Positions 26,588-35,522 are shown, numbered from the stretch's first letter. The stretch: 64,000 bases of DNA from CBFDBF01 sp050291465 (GCA_050291465.1 JBNKJV010000002.1:124001-188000); one strand, 5' to 3'. Made by a program: numbers and translations. Notes: generated by a model from the letters alone, not told the origin.

Positions 26588-26616
26588 TTAAATTAAAGAT
26601 AAGTATAAGGTATAAT
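26588..26616 (+). promoter_or_regulatory. Possible promoter of the rlmD leader
   Basis: TATAAT at 26611-26616 has a weak -35 hexamer TTAAAT at 26588-26593, spaced 17 bp, in an A/T-rich stretch after the YdbL-type gene. Transcription from here would produce a leader of about 125 nt before the rlmD start, including the terminator-like hairpin. Confidence 0.45.
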
Positions 26617-26676
26617 CTGGCTGAAAAATTTGTGGTTGGGGCGGGATGGTTCCCTTCGAACTCCCTCTCCGTTAGC

Positions 26677-26734
26677 TCCCCCGGAAGGCGGGTAGGGCCT
26701 ATCGGCCCCCCGCGGTCCGGAGGGACTTTTTTTT
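26677..26734 (+). terminator. Strong terminator-like hairpin just before rlmD
   Basis: A long GC-rich hairpin is followed at once by eight T residues (26727-26734). The outer stem pairs TCCCCCGG (26677-26684) with CCGGAGGGA (26717-26725, one bulged A). The inner stem pairs GCGGG and GGGCC (26688-26699) with GGCCCCCCGC (26704-26713) around a TATC loop. This is a textbook intrinsic terminator, yet the rlmD ATG is only 15 bp downstream, leaving no room for a promoter. It may end the ydbH operon with read-through, or act as an attenuator of rlmD. Confidence 0.8.
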
Positions 26735-26749
26735 ATTTGGATCAAAAAT

Positions 26750-28081
26750 ATGGGGCGCTCACGCAGAAAAAAACTTCCAGTGGAGCCGGTTGCGGCCACT
26801 ATCGAGTCTTTGAGTCATGACGGCAGGGGTGTCACCCATATCGACGGCAAGACAGTGTTTATCCACGGTGCCCTTCCCGGAGAGAAGGTCATCTTTACCT
26901 ATAGCGCGCAACGACGCCGGCATGACGAAGGGGTGGTTCAGCAGATTATCCGGGCATCGGCGGAGCGGGTGGAACCCCGCTGTCCCCACTTCGGCGTTTG
27001 CGGTGGTTGCAGTCTGCAACACCTGGAAAGCGGTGCCCAGATCCGCGCCAAGCAGCAGGTGCTGCTGGAAGCGTTCCAGCGCATCGGCGGGATAGAACCG
27101 GAAGAGATCCTTGCGCCGCTGGTAACTCCCACGCCCTGGGGTTATCGCCGCAAGGCACGCCTGGGGGTCAAGTATGTTCCCAAGAAAGGCAAGGTACTGG
27201 TGGGTTTTCGCGAGCGGGGTTCCAGTTTTGTCACTGATCTCAGCCGTTGTGATGTTCTGCATCCGAAGGTGGGGGAATTGATCACCCCGTTGAGCGAGTT
27301 GATCGGCGCACTTTCCATCCGCGACCGGATACCCCAGATCGAGGTGGCCATGGGTGATGTCGCCTGCGTACTGGTGTTTCGGATACTGGATGAGCTGTCT
27401 GAGGATGACCGCGGCAGGCTGCAGGATTTCGGCAAGACGCACGGCCTTTCCGTATATATCCAGCCGGGCGGCCCGGATACGGTGAAGCCGCTGAACGGAA
27501 TGGTCGCCGACCTCAGTTACGGTTTGCCCGAGTTTCATCTGGAGATCAGGTTCCTGCCGACCGATTTCACCCAGGTCAACAGCGAACTCAATCGCTTGAT
27601 GGTACGGCGGGCGGTGGAGATGCTGGCGCCGGAGGAGGGGGATCGGGTATTGGATCTGTTTTGCGGTGTGGGTAATTTTACCCTGCCTCTGGCACGCCGC
27701 TGCGGTACGGTTGTCGGCGTCGAGGGAGACAGCGACCTGGTCGCCCGGGCGCGGGAAAACGCCCGCGACAACGGGATCGGCAATGTCCGTTACTTTACCG
27801 CCAATCTTTACGAATCCCTGGAAAAGGAGCCGTGGTTGCGGGAGTCCTTCGACAAGGCGTTACTGGACCCGCCCCGTTCAGGTGCCCAGGAGGTCCTGGG
27901 GCATCTCCCGAAACTGGGAATAGAGCGCATGGTCTATGTCTCCTGTTATCCCGGAACACTGGCCCGCGATGCCGGGGAACTGGTGAAGCAACACGGCTAT
28001 CGGTTGCTGACGGCCGGGGTGATGGACATGTTTCCCCATACCGCCCATGTTGAGTCTATCGCCCTGTTTGAAAAATCCTAG
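26750..28081 (+). CDS. rlmD: 23S rRNA (uracil-1939 C5)-methyltransferase
   Basis: A 443-residue SAM-dependent RNA methyltransferase. The N-terminal TRAM domain (PVEPVAATIESLSHDGRGV, then GALPGEKV) is followed by the 4Fe-4S cysteines in CPHFGVCGGCSLQH, and by the Rossmann methyltransferase core with VLDLFCGVGNFTLPLA, DPPRSG, and the catalytic cysteine in VYVSCYPGTLARD. The Fe-S motif separates RlmD from TrmA. The ATG at 26750 lies 15 bp after a terminator-like T-run, an unusual arrangement. Confidence 0.95.
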   Translation: MGRSRRKKLPVEPVAATIESLSHDGRGVTHIDGKTVFIHGALPGEKVIFTYSAQRRRHDEGVVQQIIRASAERVEPRCPHFGVCGGCSLQHLESGAQIRAKQQVLLEAFQRIGGIEPEEILAPLVTPTPWGYRRKARLGVKYVPKKGKVLVGFRERGSSFVTDLSRCDVLHPKVGELITPLSELIGALSIRDRIPQIEVAMGDVACVLVFRILDELSEDDRGRLQDFGKTHGLSVYIQPGGPDTVKPLNGMVADLSYGLPEFHLEIRFLPTDFTQVNSELNRLMVRRAVEMLAPEEGDRVLDLFCGVGNFTLPLARRCGTVVGVEGDSDLVARARENARDNGIGNVRYFTANLYESLEKEPWLRESFDKALLDPPRSGAQEVLGHLPKLGIERMVYVSCYPGTLARDAGELVKQHGYRLLTAGVMDMFPHTAHVESIALFEKS

Positions 28082-28150
28082 TCGTGGCGCGTTAAAGTCA
28101 TATACTGACTGTTTCAGGCATCCATTTAACCGTAATGGAGTACCCAGAAC

Positions 28151-28627
28151 ATGGCACTGGAGATTGAAAGAAAGTTTCTGGTCAAGAACGACCGGTGGCG
28201 GGAGAGCGTGGTCTCGCAGTCCAGGATGATTCAGGGCTATCTTGCCAGGGGAGGTGCCGACGGCGGTCCCACTATCCGGGTACGGGTCGGTGGCGGCAAG
28301 GCCTGCCTCAACATCAAGGGGGCGACTCAGGGTATCCGTCGGATGGAGTTCGAGTATGAAATTCCGCTACAGGATGCACAGAAGATCCTGGATGATCTGG
28401 TGGTCAAACCCCACATCGAAAAGACCCGATACCGGGTAAAGTGCGGCGGGCATATCTGGGATCTGGATGTGTTCGAAGGGGAGAATGCCGGTCTGACGGT
28501 GGCCGAGGTGGAACTGGGTTCGGAACAGGAGCAGTTCGAGATGCCGCCCTGGGCCGGGGAAGAGGTTTCGGCGGACCGCAGGTACCGGAACGCCAGTCTG
28601 GTGGATAATCCCTACTCCCGCTGGTAA
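28151..28627 (+). CDS. CYTH-domain protein (triphosphate-tunnel metalloenzyme)
   Basis: A 158-residue single-domain CYTH protein. It begins with the defining ExExK motif in ALEIERKFLV and continues with the charged tunnel strands IRVRVGGGKACLNIKGA, RMEFEYEIP, KTRYRV and WDLDVFEGENAGLTVAEVEL. Such small bacterial enzymes are usually tripolyphosphatases, less often adenylate cyclases. It stands 69 bp after rlmD and 12 bp before the peptide-binding lipoprotein gene. Confidence 0.9.
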   Translation: MALEIERKFLVKNDRWRESVVSQSRMIQGYLARGGADGGPTIRVRVGGGKACLNIKGATQGIRRMEFEYEIPLQDAQKILDDLVVKPHIEKTRYRVKCGGHIWDLDVFEGENAGLTVAEVELGSEQEQFEMPPWAGEEVSADRRYRNASLVDNPYSRW

Positions 28628-28639
28628 GGAAGGGTTTCG

Positions 28640-30121
28640 TTGCGCGTATACGGCCTGTTGCTGCTGACTTTTTCGCTTTTTGCCTGTGGTCAGCAGCAGA
28701 CGGACGGCACGCTGCGTATGGGACTCGCGACCGCCCCCAGCAACCTCGACCCCCGTTTTGCCACGGATGCAGTTTCCAGCCGTATCGATCGCCTCCTATA
28801 CCGGCGGTTGGTAGAGTTCGATGAGGCGGGCAGGGTCCGTCCCTCCCTGGCCCGTTGGCAGGCGCTGTCGCCCACCCGGTACCGCTTCACCCTGACCGCT
28901 GAGGGACGCAGGTTCCATACGGGCGAGACCCTTACCGCCGCTGACGTTAAGGCTACCTACGATTCGGTGCTCGATCCGGCCACCGCTTCCCCTCACCGGG
29001 CGGCGTTGCACATGATTGAACGCATCGAGGTAGTGGACCGGGAGACCCTGGATTTTCATTTGCGCCAACCGGATCCCCTGTTTCCGGCCTATCTGGTGAT
29101 AGGCATTCTTCCCGCGGATCGCATTGCCTCCGGTTACTCGTTCGCCTCCCATCCGCTGGGTAGCGGCCCCTTCCGGTTCGTCAGCCGGCCGGGGGAGGGG
29201 ACACTCCGGCTGCAGCGGCAACGTGACGGACAGATATTCGAGTTTCTCGAGGTCAAAGACCCTTCGGTGCGGATCCTGAAGCTGTTACGGGGGGAAATCG
29301 ATCTGCTGCAGAACGATCTGCCGCCGGAATTGATCGAGTATCTTCAGGGCCGTGCGGGAATACGCATAGAACGCAGGCCGGGATCCAATTTCTCCTATAT
29401 CGGGTTCAACCTGGAAGATCCGGCCACCGGTCGTCCGTCGGTACGCAGAGCCATAGCCTATGCCATCGACCGGGATGCCATTATTCAGCACCTGATGAAG
29501 GGGATGGCGCGCCCGGCGGAGGCCATATTTCCTCCGGATCACTGGCTGGGGGCGGGGAATCTGGCGTCGATTCCCTATGATCCGGAACGCGCCCGGACAC
29601 TCCTGGCCGAGGCCGGGTATGACCGCAACAATCCTCTGAAGCTGGTATACAAGACATCCGGTGATCCGTTCCGGGTACGGCTCGCCACCGTTATCCAGCA
29701 TCAGCTCTCCCAGGTGGGAATCGAAGTGGAACTGCGCAGTTACGACTGGGGGACCTTCTATGGCGATATCAAGGAGGGGCGCTTTCAGATGTACAGCCTG
29801 GCCTGGGTCGGGCTCAAGACACCGGACACCTTTCGTCACATCTTCCACAGCTCCTCCATACCACCGGTAGGCGCCAACCGCGGACGTTACCGGGATGCCG
29901 AGACCGATTATCTTATCGAGGCCGCCGAAAGGCTGCCCGGCCTTGAGGGCCGGGGGGAACTCTACGGACGTCTGCAGCAGCGGTTACTGGAGCAGTTGCC
30001 CTATATCCCTCTCTGGTACGAAGAACACATCGCCGCCAGCCGCAAATCCATCCGGGGCTACCATCTGGCCGGTGACGGCAATTATGATGGTCTCAACCAG
30101 ATTGAGCGGGGTAAACCGTAA
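28640..30121 (+). CDS. Peptide ABC transporter substrate-binding lipoprotein
   Basis: A 493-residue SBP_bac_5 (OppA/DppA-type) protein. The N-terminus is a lipoprotein signal with lipobox SLFAC near residue 16. The mature protein starts TLRMGLATAPSNLDPRFATD and has PLGSGPFRF and the SVRRAIAYAIDRDAII motif. It starts at a TTG preceded by AAGGAAGGG. It heads a four-gene set with an L,D-transpeptidase and two permeases, but no ATPase gene follows. Substrates are likely oligopeptides, possibly muropeptides given the neighbour. Confidence 0.9.
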   Translation: MRVYGLLLLTFSLFACGQQQTDGTLRMGLATAPSNLDPRFATDAVSSRIDRLLYRRLVEFDEAGRVRPSLARWQALSPTRYRFTLTAEGRRFHTGETLTAADVKATYDSVLDPATASPHRAALHMIERIEVVDRETLDFHLRQPDPLFPAYLVIGILPADRIASGYSFASHPLGSGPFRFVSRPGEGTLRLQRQRDGQIFEFLEVKDPSVRILKLLRGEIDLLQNDLPPELIEYLQGRAGIRIERRPGSNFSYIGFNLEDPATGRPSVRRAIAYAIDRDAIIQHLMKGMARPAEAIFPPDHWLGAGNLASIPYDPERARTLLAEAGYDRNNPLKLVYKTSGDPFRVRLATVIQHQLSQVGIEVELRSYDWGTFYGDIKEGRFQMYSLAWVGLKTPDTFRHIFHSSSIPPVGANRGRYRDAETDYLIEAAERLPGLEGRGELYGRLQQRLLEQLPYIPLWYEEHIAASRKSIRGYHLAGDGNYDGLNQIERGKP

Positions 30122-30604
30122 GTGTCGACGGAGATCCTAATCCACATAGGTCAACAGCGGCTGGAGTTGCTCAAGGACGGCCGGCCGGTGGCCGGTTATA
30201 CCATCTCCACCGCGGCAAACGGGGCGGGGGAGGAACGGGGGAGCGCCTGCACCCCCCGGGGCCGGCACCGTATTCGCATCAAGATCGGAGCGGGAGAGCC
30301 GGAAAACGCCGTGTTTATCGGCCGTCGTCCCACCGGCGAAATCTACACCCCTGAACTCGGGGCCCTGTTTCCGGGGCGGGACTGGATTCTTACCCGCATC
30401 CTCTGGCTCACCGGTCTTGAGCCGGGACGCAATCGCGGTGGCGAGCGGGATACCCTGCGTCGTTTTATCTATATCCATGGCTGTCCCGATTCCGAGCCCA
30501 TGGGTGAACCTCGCTCCCACGGCTGTATTCGTATGCGTAACCGGGACCTGCTGGAGCTGTTTGACCAGGTAGAGGCAGGGACGATAGTGGATATTGTCCA
30601 GTGA
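30122..30604 (+). CDS. L,D-transpeptidase (YkuD domain)
   Basis: A 160-residue protein that is essentially one YkuD catalytic domain. The catalytic motif is SHGCIRM with the nucleophile at about C135, and the upstream histidine is in IYIHGCPD. It starts at a GTG directly behind the binding-protein stop and ends in a GTGA overlap with the permease gene. No signal peptide is visible, which is odd for an enzyme that should act on periplasmic peptidoglycan; cytoplasmic processing of recycled muropeptides, or an unrecognised export route, are alternatives. Confidence 0.88.
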   Translation: MSTEILIHIGQQRLELLKDGRPVAGYTISTAANGAGEERGSACTPRGRHRIRIKIGAGEPENAVFIGRRPTGEIYTPELGALFPGRDWILTRILWLTGLEPGRNRGGERDTLRRFIYIHGCPDSEPMGEPRSHGCIRMRNRDLLELFDQVEAGTIVDIVQ

Positions 30605-31527
30605 TCAGCTATCTGGCATCGCGGCTGGCCGGTGCAGTACTGGTGCTGTTCGGGGTGGTCTGTCTGGTGTTCCTGCTGATCCATCTGATACCGGGGGATC
30701 CGGTTGAGATGATGCTGGGTGAGTCGGCGCGTCAGGCCGACCGGGTGGCGCTGCGAACGGCCCTGGGACTGGACCAGCCCCTGCCGGTGCAGCTGGGAAA
30801 CTATCTGGAGCAGTTGTTACGGCTGGACCTGGGGAACTCACTGCACTCGCAACGCCCCATCTCCGCCATGCTGGCGGAACGGATCCCGGCCACCGCCGAA
30901 CTGGCAGCGGTGTCCCTGTTGTTCGCCGTCATCATCGCCGTGCCGATGGGTATTGCGGCGGCGACCCATAGGGGCCGCGGTATGGACTACGGTGCCATGG
31001 GCTTTTCTCTGCTGGGTGTATCCATACCCAACTTCTGGATGGGGCCCGTGCTGATTCTGATTTTCTCCCTCTGGTTGGGTTGGACGCCGGTGAGCGGTCG
31101 CGGTGGGGTCGACAGCCTGGTATTGCCTGCGATTACGCTGGGTACCGCTCTGGCAGCCGTCCTGGCAAGAATGGTGCGCAGCAGCCTTCTGGAGGTACTG
31201 CATGAAGGCTATATCCAGACCGCCCGGGCCAAGGGACTCTCCGAAGGGCGGGTGATCTGGCGTCACGCCATGCGCAACGCCTGGCTGCCGGTGATCACCC
31301 TTCTGGGGCTGCAACTCGGCGCCCTGTTGGGAGGCGCGGTGATCACTGAAACGGTCTTCTCCTGGCCGGGGATCGGATCGCTGCTGGTGGAGGCGATTCA
31401 GAAGCGGGACTACCCGGTAGTGCAGGCGTGCGTCCTGGTTATCAGCTTCGCTTATGTGCTGGTGAACATGCTGACGGACCTGGTTTACGGTTGGCTGGAT
31501 CCGCGCATCCGATTCGCTAGGGAGTAA
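30601..31527 (+). CDS. Peptide ABC transporter permease, DppB/OppB type
   Basis: A 308-residue inner membrane permease with about six transmembrane segments. It has the typical N-terminus (YLASRLAGAVLVLFGVVCLVFLL, LIPGDPVEMML) and the EAA loop (QTARAKGLSEGRVIWRHAMRNA) that contacts the ATPase. The GTG start overlaps the transpeptidase stop. It pairs with the DppC-type permease that begins 5 bp after its stop. Confidence 0.94.
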   Translation: MISYLASRLAGAVLVLFGVVCLVFLLIHLIPGDPVEMMLGESARQADRVALRTALGLDQPLPVQLGNYLEQLLRLDLGNSLHSQRPISAMLAERIPATAELAAVSLLFAVIIAVPMGIAAATHRGRGMDYGAMGFSLLGVSIPNFWMGPVLILIFSLWLGWTPVSGRGGVDSLVLPAITLGTALAAVLARMVRSSLLEVLHEGYIQTARAKGLSEGRVIWRHAMRNAWLPVITLLGLQLGALLGGAVITETVFSWPGIGSLLVEAIQKRDYPVVQACVLVISFAYVLVNMLTDLVYGWLDPRIRFARE

Positions 31528-31532
31528 TCCGG

Positions 31533-32321
31533 ATGTTCAGATTCTCCCTGGTCGTTATGGTTCTCTGGGCCCTGGTTGCAATGGTCGCCCCGATGCTGCC
31601 GTTACAGCCGGATTTGATCGATCTGCCCCGGATTCTGCACGGTCCCGGGGCCGAGGGGTGGTTAGGTGCCGATGAATTGGGGCGGCCGGTATTGGACCGA
31701 ATGCTGCTGGGGGCCAGGACCTCGTTCCTGGTAGCCGTCGGAGTGGTAACCATCTCGGTACTGGTCGGCTCGCTGCTCGGGGCCGCCGCCGCATACAGCG
31801 GCGGATTGCCCGACCAGTTGCTGGTACGGCTGGTGGATATCTTTCTCGCTTTTCCCGGCATTCTGCTGGCGATCGCCCTGGCCGGTGTCATGGGTCCGGG
31901 GATAGAGAACGTGATTATTGCCCTCTCCCTGGTGGGTTGGGTGGGTTTCGCCCGGTTGGCGCGGGCACAGGTGCTGTCACTGAAAGGGCGGGATCATGTG
32001 TTGGCCGCCGTTGCCCTGGGACAGGGGCGGGCATACATCATCAGACGCCATCTGTTGCCCCTGATTGTGGCTCCTTTGATTGTGGAGGCGACATTCGGTG
32101 TCGCCGGTATCGTAATTGCCGAGGCGGGGCTCTCTTTTCTCGGATTGGGGGTGCAGCCTCCGGACGCTTCATGGGGCAGTATGATCCGCGATGGGGCCCG
32201 CTATATGCTGGTGGCTCCGCATCTGGTACTGGCCCCCGGCATAGCGGTGATGCTGGTGGTACTGGCGGTGAATCTCCTGGGCGATCGCCTGCGCGACCGG
32301 TTGGATATCAAAAGCCTGTAG
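31533..32321 (+). CDS. Peptide ABC transporter permease, DppC/OppC type
   Basis: A 262-residue inner membrane permease. Features are the HGPGAEGWLGADELGRPVLDRMLLGARTS segment (read as separate short motifs GADELGRPV and GARTS) and the EAA-type loop (GRDHVLAAVALGQGRAYIIRRH). With the upstream permease it would form the membrane pore. The operon ends here without ATPase genes; ATPases would have to come from elsewhere in the genome. A 7-bp stem hairpin follows 6 bp after the stop. Confidence 0.93.
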   Translation: MFRFSLVVMVLWALVAMVAPMLPLQPDLIDLPRILHGPGAEGWLGADELGRPVLDRMLLGARTSFLVAVGVVTISVLVGSLLGAAAAYSGGLPDQLLVRLVDIFLAFPGILLAIALAGVMGPGIENVIIALSLVGWVGFARLARAQVLSLKGRDHVLAAVALGQGRAYIIRRHLLPLIVAPLIVEATFGVAGIVIAEAGLSFLGLGVQPPDASWGSMIRDGARYMLVAPHLVLAPGIAVMLVVLAVNLLGDRLRDRLDIKSL

Positions 32322-32327
32322 AAAAGT

Positions 32328-32382
32328 GGCGGGCACAGCCCGCCCTACGCACTACAAACTTCAAACTACGAACTTCAAACTT
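32328..32382. repeat. Hairpin and short tandem repeat between dppC-type gene and fliL-like gene
   Basis: GGCGGGC and GCCCGCC (32328-32344) form a 7-bp perfect stem without a T-run. Directly after it a 14-bp unit (CTACAAACTTCAAA at 32352, CTACGAACTTCAAA at 32366) is repeated in tandem with one mismatch. The hairpin may end transcription between the two convergent genes; the tandem repeat has no obvious role. Confidence 0.55.
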
Positions 32383-32788
32383 ACTCAACGAAATAACTGG
32401 TAAAAAAGAGGTCGTCCACGCTTGGGTTACCGGTCTGTTCCTTCATTACCCTCGCCGCGGCCTTCAAGGCCTGTTTGCGAAAACGTTCTTTCCCACTAGG
32501 TGTTTTCAATGCGCTCCCTTTCTGATCCCCCAGCAACAGCAGCAGTTCATGTCGGATAGCCGGTGCGTGAAGCTGAATGTCTTCCAGATTTTTCTCGTCC
32601 AGGGTCATCAGCTCAATTTCGCATCTCGCATAGTCGGCACCGTCCTGAACATTGGTGATCAGGGATGGGCTCAGAGAAAAATAGGCGGCCCGGGTCTTTC
32701 CTTCGCCCGTCTCCTCTTCATCAGCGGCCATGCCGGAACCCGGGTGGGAAAAGAGGAGCAGGAGAAGGGGGAGGTAAGACAGTCGCAT
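32381..32788 (-). CDS. FliL-like protein, orphan
   Basis: A 135-residue protein with an N-terminal signal or anchor (MRLSYLPLLLLLFSHPGSG). The rest resembles the FliL flagellar basal-body family: YFSLSPSLITNV, CEIELMTLD, PAIRHELLLLLG and a late VDDLFFTSYFVE. FliL surrounds stator units at the flagellar motor. No other flagellar gene is near; it stands alone between a permease gene and nagZ, so it may serve a non-flagellar role. The start at 32788 is chosen because the signal begins there. Confidence 0.75.
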   Translation of the reverse strand: MRLSYLPLLLLLFSHPGSGMAADEEETGEGKTRAAYFSLSPSLITNVQDGADYARCEIELMTLDEKNLEDIQLHAPAIRHELLLLLGDQKGSALKTPSGKERFRKQALKAAARVMKEQTGNPSVDDLFFTSYFVE

Positions 32789-32933
32789 ATTTTCATTCCA
32801 TTTCTGATATAACAGCGGTCTTGCACGGATTATCGGCAAACAAAGAGGAAAATTAAAGGTCGTCGCCGGTCTGACTTCTTTGCCGAGAAGAGAATTCGTC
32901 GCCTTTCGCAATCGGGATTTAGGAAAACTCACC

Positions 32934-33983
32934 ATGAGTCATGGCCCATTGATGTTTGACCTGGAAGGTCCGGAATTGACTTCGGAAGAGCGAGAGATGC
33001 TGCGGCATCCCGCTGCCGGCGGCGTCATTCTGTTCAGCCGCAATTACCAGTCGCCGGAACAGATCGAACGATTGATCTCCGAGATTCACCAACTGCGGAA
33101 ACCGGAGCTACTGGTAGCCGTTGATCAGGAAGGGGGCAGGGTACAGCGTTTTCAGGAGGGTTTTGTCCGCCTGCCTCCGGCTGCCTGGTTCGGGGAATTG
33201 TATGATCGGAACAGCAAGCAGGCGCGGAAGGCGACCCACGCCGTAGCCTGGTTGATGGCCACGGAACTGCGCGCCGTGGGGGTCGATTTCAGCTTTGCGC
33301 CGGTGTTGGATCTCGGTCGGGGGATCTGTTCGGTAATCGGTGACCGGGCCTTCCACGAACGGCCGGTAGTCGTCGCGGAACTGGCCCACAGCTGGTTGCA
33401 GGGTATTCACGAGGCGGGCATGGCCGGTGTAGGGAAGCATTTTCCCGGACACGGGGGGGTAACAGAGGATTCCCATCTGGCGCTACCGATTGACAATCGT
33501 CGTCCCGAGGATATCCGGATGGAGGATCTGCTGCCGTTTCAGCGCATGATCGACTACGGTCTGGAGGCGATTATGCCCGCGCATGTACTGTATGAGCAGG
33601 CCTCCCGGCAAACGGCGGGTTTCTCCCGTTACTGGTTACAGCAGGTGTTACGGGGGGAGTTGGGGTTCCAGGGGGTGATTTTCAGCGACGACCTCACCAT
33701 GGCGGCGGCGGATATCGGCGGTGATTACCCGGAACGGGCAAAGGCGGCTCTGGCCGCCGGTTGCGATATGATTCTGGTATGCAATAACCGGCAAGGGGCT
33801 GTGGCGGTATTGGAAGCACTGGTGGATCACCAGGATCCGGTATCTCAGATGCGATTGCTCAGGATGCATGGACGGCAGGGGATCAGCCGCGATGAGATGC
33901 ATCTGGACCCACGTTGGCGAGCAGCGGTGGACACCATAGCCTCTTATGACGAGTCGCCTTCCCTGAGCCTGAATCTTGAGTGA
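32934..33983 (+). CDS. nagZ: Beta-N-acetylhexosaminidase
   Basis: A 349-residue cytoplasmic family 3 glycoside hydrolase that removes GlcNAc from recycled anhydro-muropeptides. The family motif KHFPGHGGVTEDSH is present, as is the nucleophile aspartate in FSDDLTMAAA. The ATG at 32934 gives the usual MxxGPLMFDLEGPEL start. It belongs functionally with the upstream peptide transporter and L,D-transpeptidase, all fitting murein recycling, and precedes the purine salvage genes as in Pseudomonas. Confidence 0.94.
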   Translation: MSHGPLMFDLEGPELTSEEREMLRHPAAGGVILFSRNYQSPEQIERLISEIHQLRKPELLVAVDQEGGRVQRFQEGFVRLPPAAWFGELYDRNSKQARKATHAVAWLMATELRAVGVDFSFAPVLDLGRGICSVIGDRAFHERPVVVAELAHSWLQGIHEAGMAGVGKHFPGHGGVTEDSHLALPIDNRRPEDIRMEDLLPFQRMIDYGLEAIMPAHVLYEQASRQTAGFSRYWLQQVLRGELGFQGVIFSDDLTMAAADIGGDYPERAKAALAAGCDMILVCNNRQGAVAVLEALVDHQDPVSQMRLLRMHGRQGISRDEMHLDPRWRAAVDTIASYDESPSLSLNLE

Positions 33984-34057
33984 CGGTGTCTACCGTGCGT
34001 ATGGGGCTGCCATCGCAGGTATCATCAGAAAAATTCTTTGTGCAGGAACCGTAAAAA

Positions 34058-34606
34058 ATGGCAATAACCGCAGAGCAGGCATGGCGCGTATATCAGGAAG
34101 CCGACCGACTTTATACCCTGGAGGAACTGGAAGCCGCCCTGGATCGTATGGGGGAAGAGATAACCCGAACTCTGAAGGGAAAGGATCCGGTTGTGCTCTG
34201 TGTTATGAACGGCGGACTGGTTCCCACCGGTCGGCTATTGATGCGGCTGGATTTCCCCCTGCGCCTCGATTATCTGCATGCCACCCGCTATCGTGATGAA
34301 ACCGCCGGTAGTGATTTGCAGTGGCTTAAGATTCATAACGAGGTCCTGCGCGGCAAGGACGTTCTTATAATTGACGATATCCTGGACGAGGGCGTTACTC
34401 TTGCCGCCATTGCCGATCATTGTCGCAAGGAAGGTGCATCATGCGTTTTGAGTGCTGTTGTGGTAGAGAAGGAGCACGGGCGCAGCAACGGTTTTCAGGC
34501 CGACTTCGTCGGGTTGTCCGTCGGCGACCGGTATGTTTTCGGCTACGGTATGGACTATAAGGGTTATCTACGTAACGTTCCGGGTATATTCGCCGCGAAT
34601 GAATGA
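34058..34606 (+). CDS. Hypoxanthine-guanine phosphoribosyltransferase
   Basis: A 182-residue type I phosphoribosyltransferase. The PRPP-binding loop is VLIIDDILDEGVTL and the purine-side segment is VVVEKEHGRSNGFQADFVG. It forms IMP or GMP from the free base and PRPP in the cytoplasm. It lies 69 bp upstream of a methylthio-nucleoside phosphorylase that would release hypoxanthine, so the two genes likely form one salvage route. Confidence 0.88.
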   Translation: MAITAEQAWRVYQEADRLYTLEELEAALDRMGEEITRTLKGKDPVVLCVMNGGLVPTGRLLMRLDFPLRLDYLHATRYRDETAGSDLQWLKIHNEVLRGKDVLIIDDILDEGVTLAAIADHCRKEGASCVLSAVVVEKEHGRSNGFQADFVGLSVGDRYVFGYGMDYKGYLRNVPGIFAANE

Positions 34607-34675
34607 AACATTGCCGGTTCAGATAACTGATCAGGCAGCATTAGTTGAAACAATTGTGGAGTAGGTGAAATCACG

Positions 34676-35422
34676 ATGAGTGTGGAACTGGCGATAATCG
34701 GCGGATCTGGTCTGACTTCCATGGAGTCGTTGGCGATTACCCGAAGGGAGGTGGTGCATACCCCTTTCGGCGAGCCTTCGGCTCCGTTGACCTATGGAAT
34801 GCTCGACGGCAAGGAGGTGGTATTCCTGCCCCGGCACGGTGCCGGACACACCATTCCGCCGCACCGCATCAACTATCGAGCGAACCTGTGGGCGTTGAAA
34901 CATATCGGTGTAAAACAGGTGATTGGCGTGGCGGCGGTGGGCGGAATACGGGGTGATATGGCACCCGGTTCCATTTCCATACCCAATCAACTGGTGGATT
35001 ACACCTGGGGCAGGGGACACACCTTTTTCGAAAACGATCTGACCCATGTGACCCACATCGATTTTACCGAACCTTATTGTCAGGATTTGCGATCGGAGTT
35101 GGTTGCAGCATCTCATACAGCCGGTATAGAGGTGATCCCGAACGGCACCTATGGGGCGACTCAGGGGCCGCGCCTGGAGACCGCGATGGAAATAACCCGC
35201 ATGGAGCGGGACGGATGCGATCTGGTAGGGATGACTGGAATGCCGGAAACCGCCCTGGCACGGGAACTCGGCCTCTGTTACGCCTGTTGCGCGGTCATCG
35301 CCAACTGGGCCGCCGGCAAGGGGGAAGGGGGGATTATCTCCATGGATGAAATAGAGACCAACCTGAACGGAGGTATGGAGAAGGTACGCACCCTCCTGCT
35401 GCACCTGGTCAGGTCCCTGTAA
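34676..35422 (+). CDS. S-methyl-5'-thioinosine/adenosine phosphorylase
   Basis: A 248-residue purine nucleoside phosphorylase of the MTAP family. It starts ELAIIGGSGLTSM, has LPRHGAGHTIPPHRINYRANL for phosphate and ribose, and GMTGMPETALARELGL near the C-terminus. The family includes MTA phosphorylase and the methylthioinosine-specific enzyme of Pseudomonas (PA3004), which lies beside nagZ as here. The nearby hypoxanthine phosphoribosyltransferase argues for the methylthioinosine type, which yields hypoxanthine, but the base-specificity residues were not checked. Confidence 0.87.
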   Translation: MSVELAIIGGSGLTSMESLAITRREVVHTPFGEPSAPLTYGMLDGKEVVFLPRHGAGHTIPPHRINYRANLWALKHIGVKQVIGVAAVGGIRGDMAPGSISIPNQLVDYTWGRGHTFFENDLTHVTHIDFTEPYCQDLRSELVAASHTAGIEVIPNGTYGATQGPRLETAMEITRMERDGCDLVGMTGMPETALARELGLCYACCAVIANWAAGKGEGGIISMDEIETNLNGGMEKVRTLLLHLVRSL

Positions 35423-35522
35423 TCCCTCTTGTCCCGTCTTAATTCCCTGCCGTTTCAGACGTGTTAATTAACATTAAGAATAACGCGTAACATCAAGTAA
35501 TATAACGATAATAGATTCTAGT

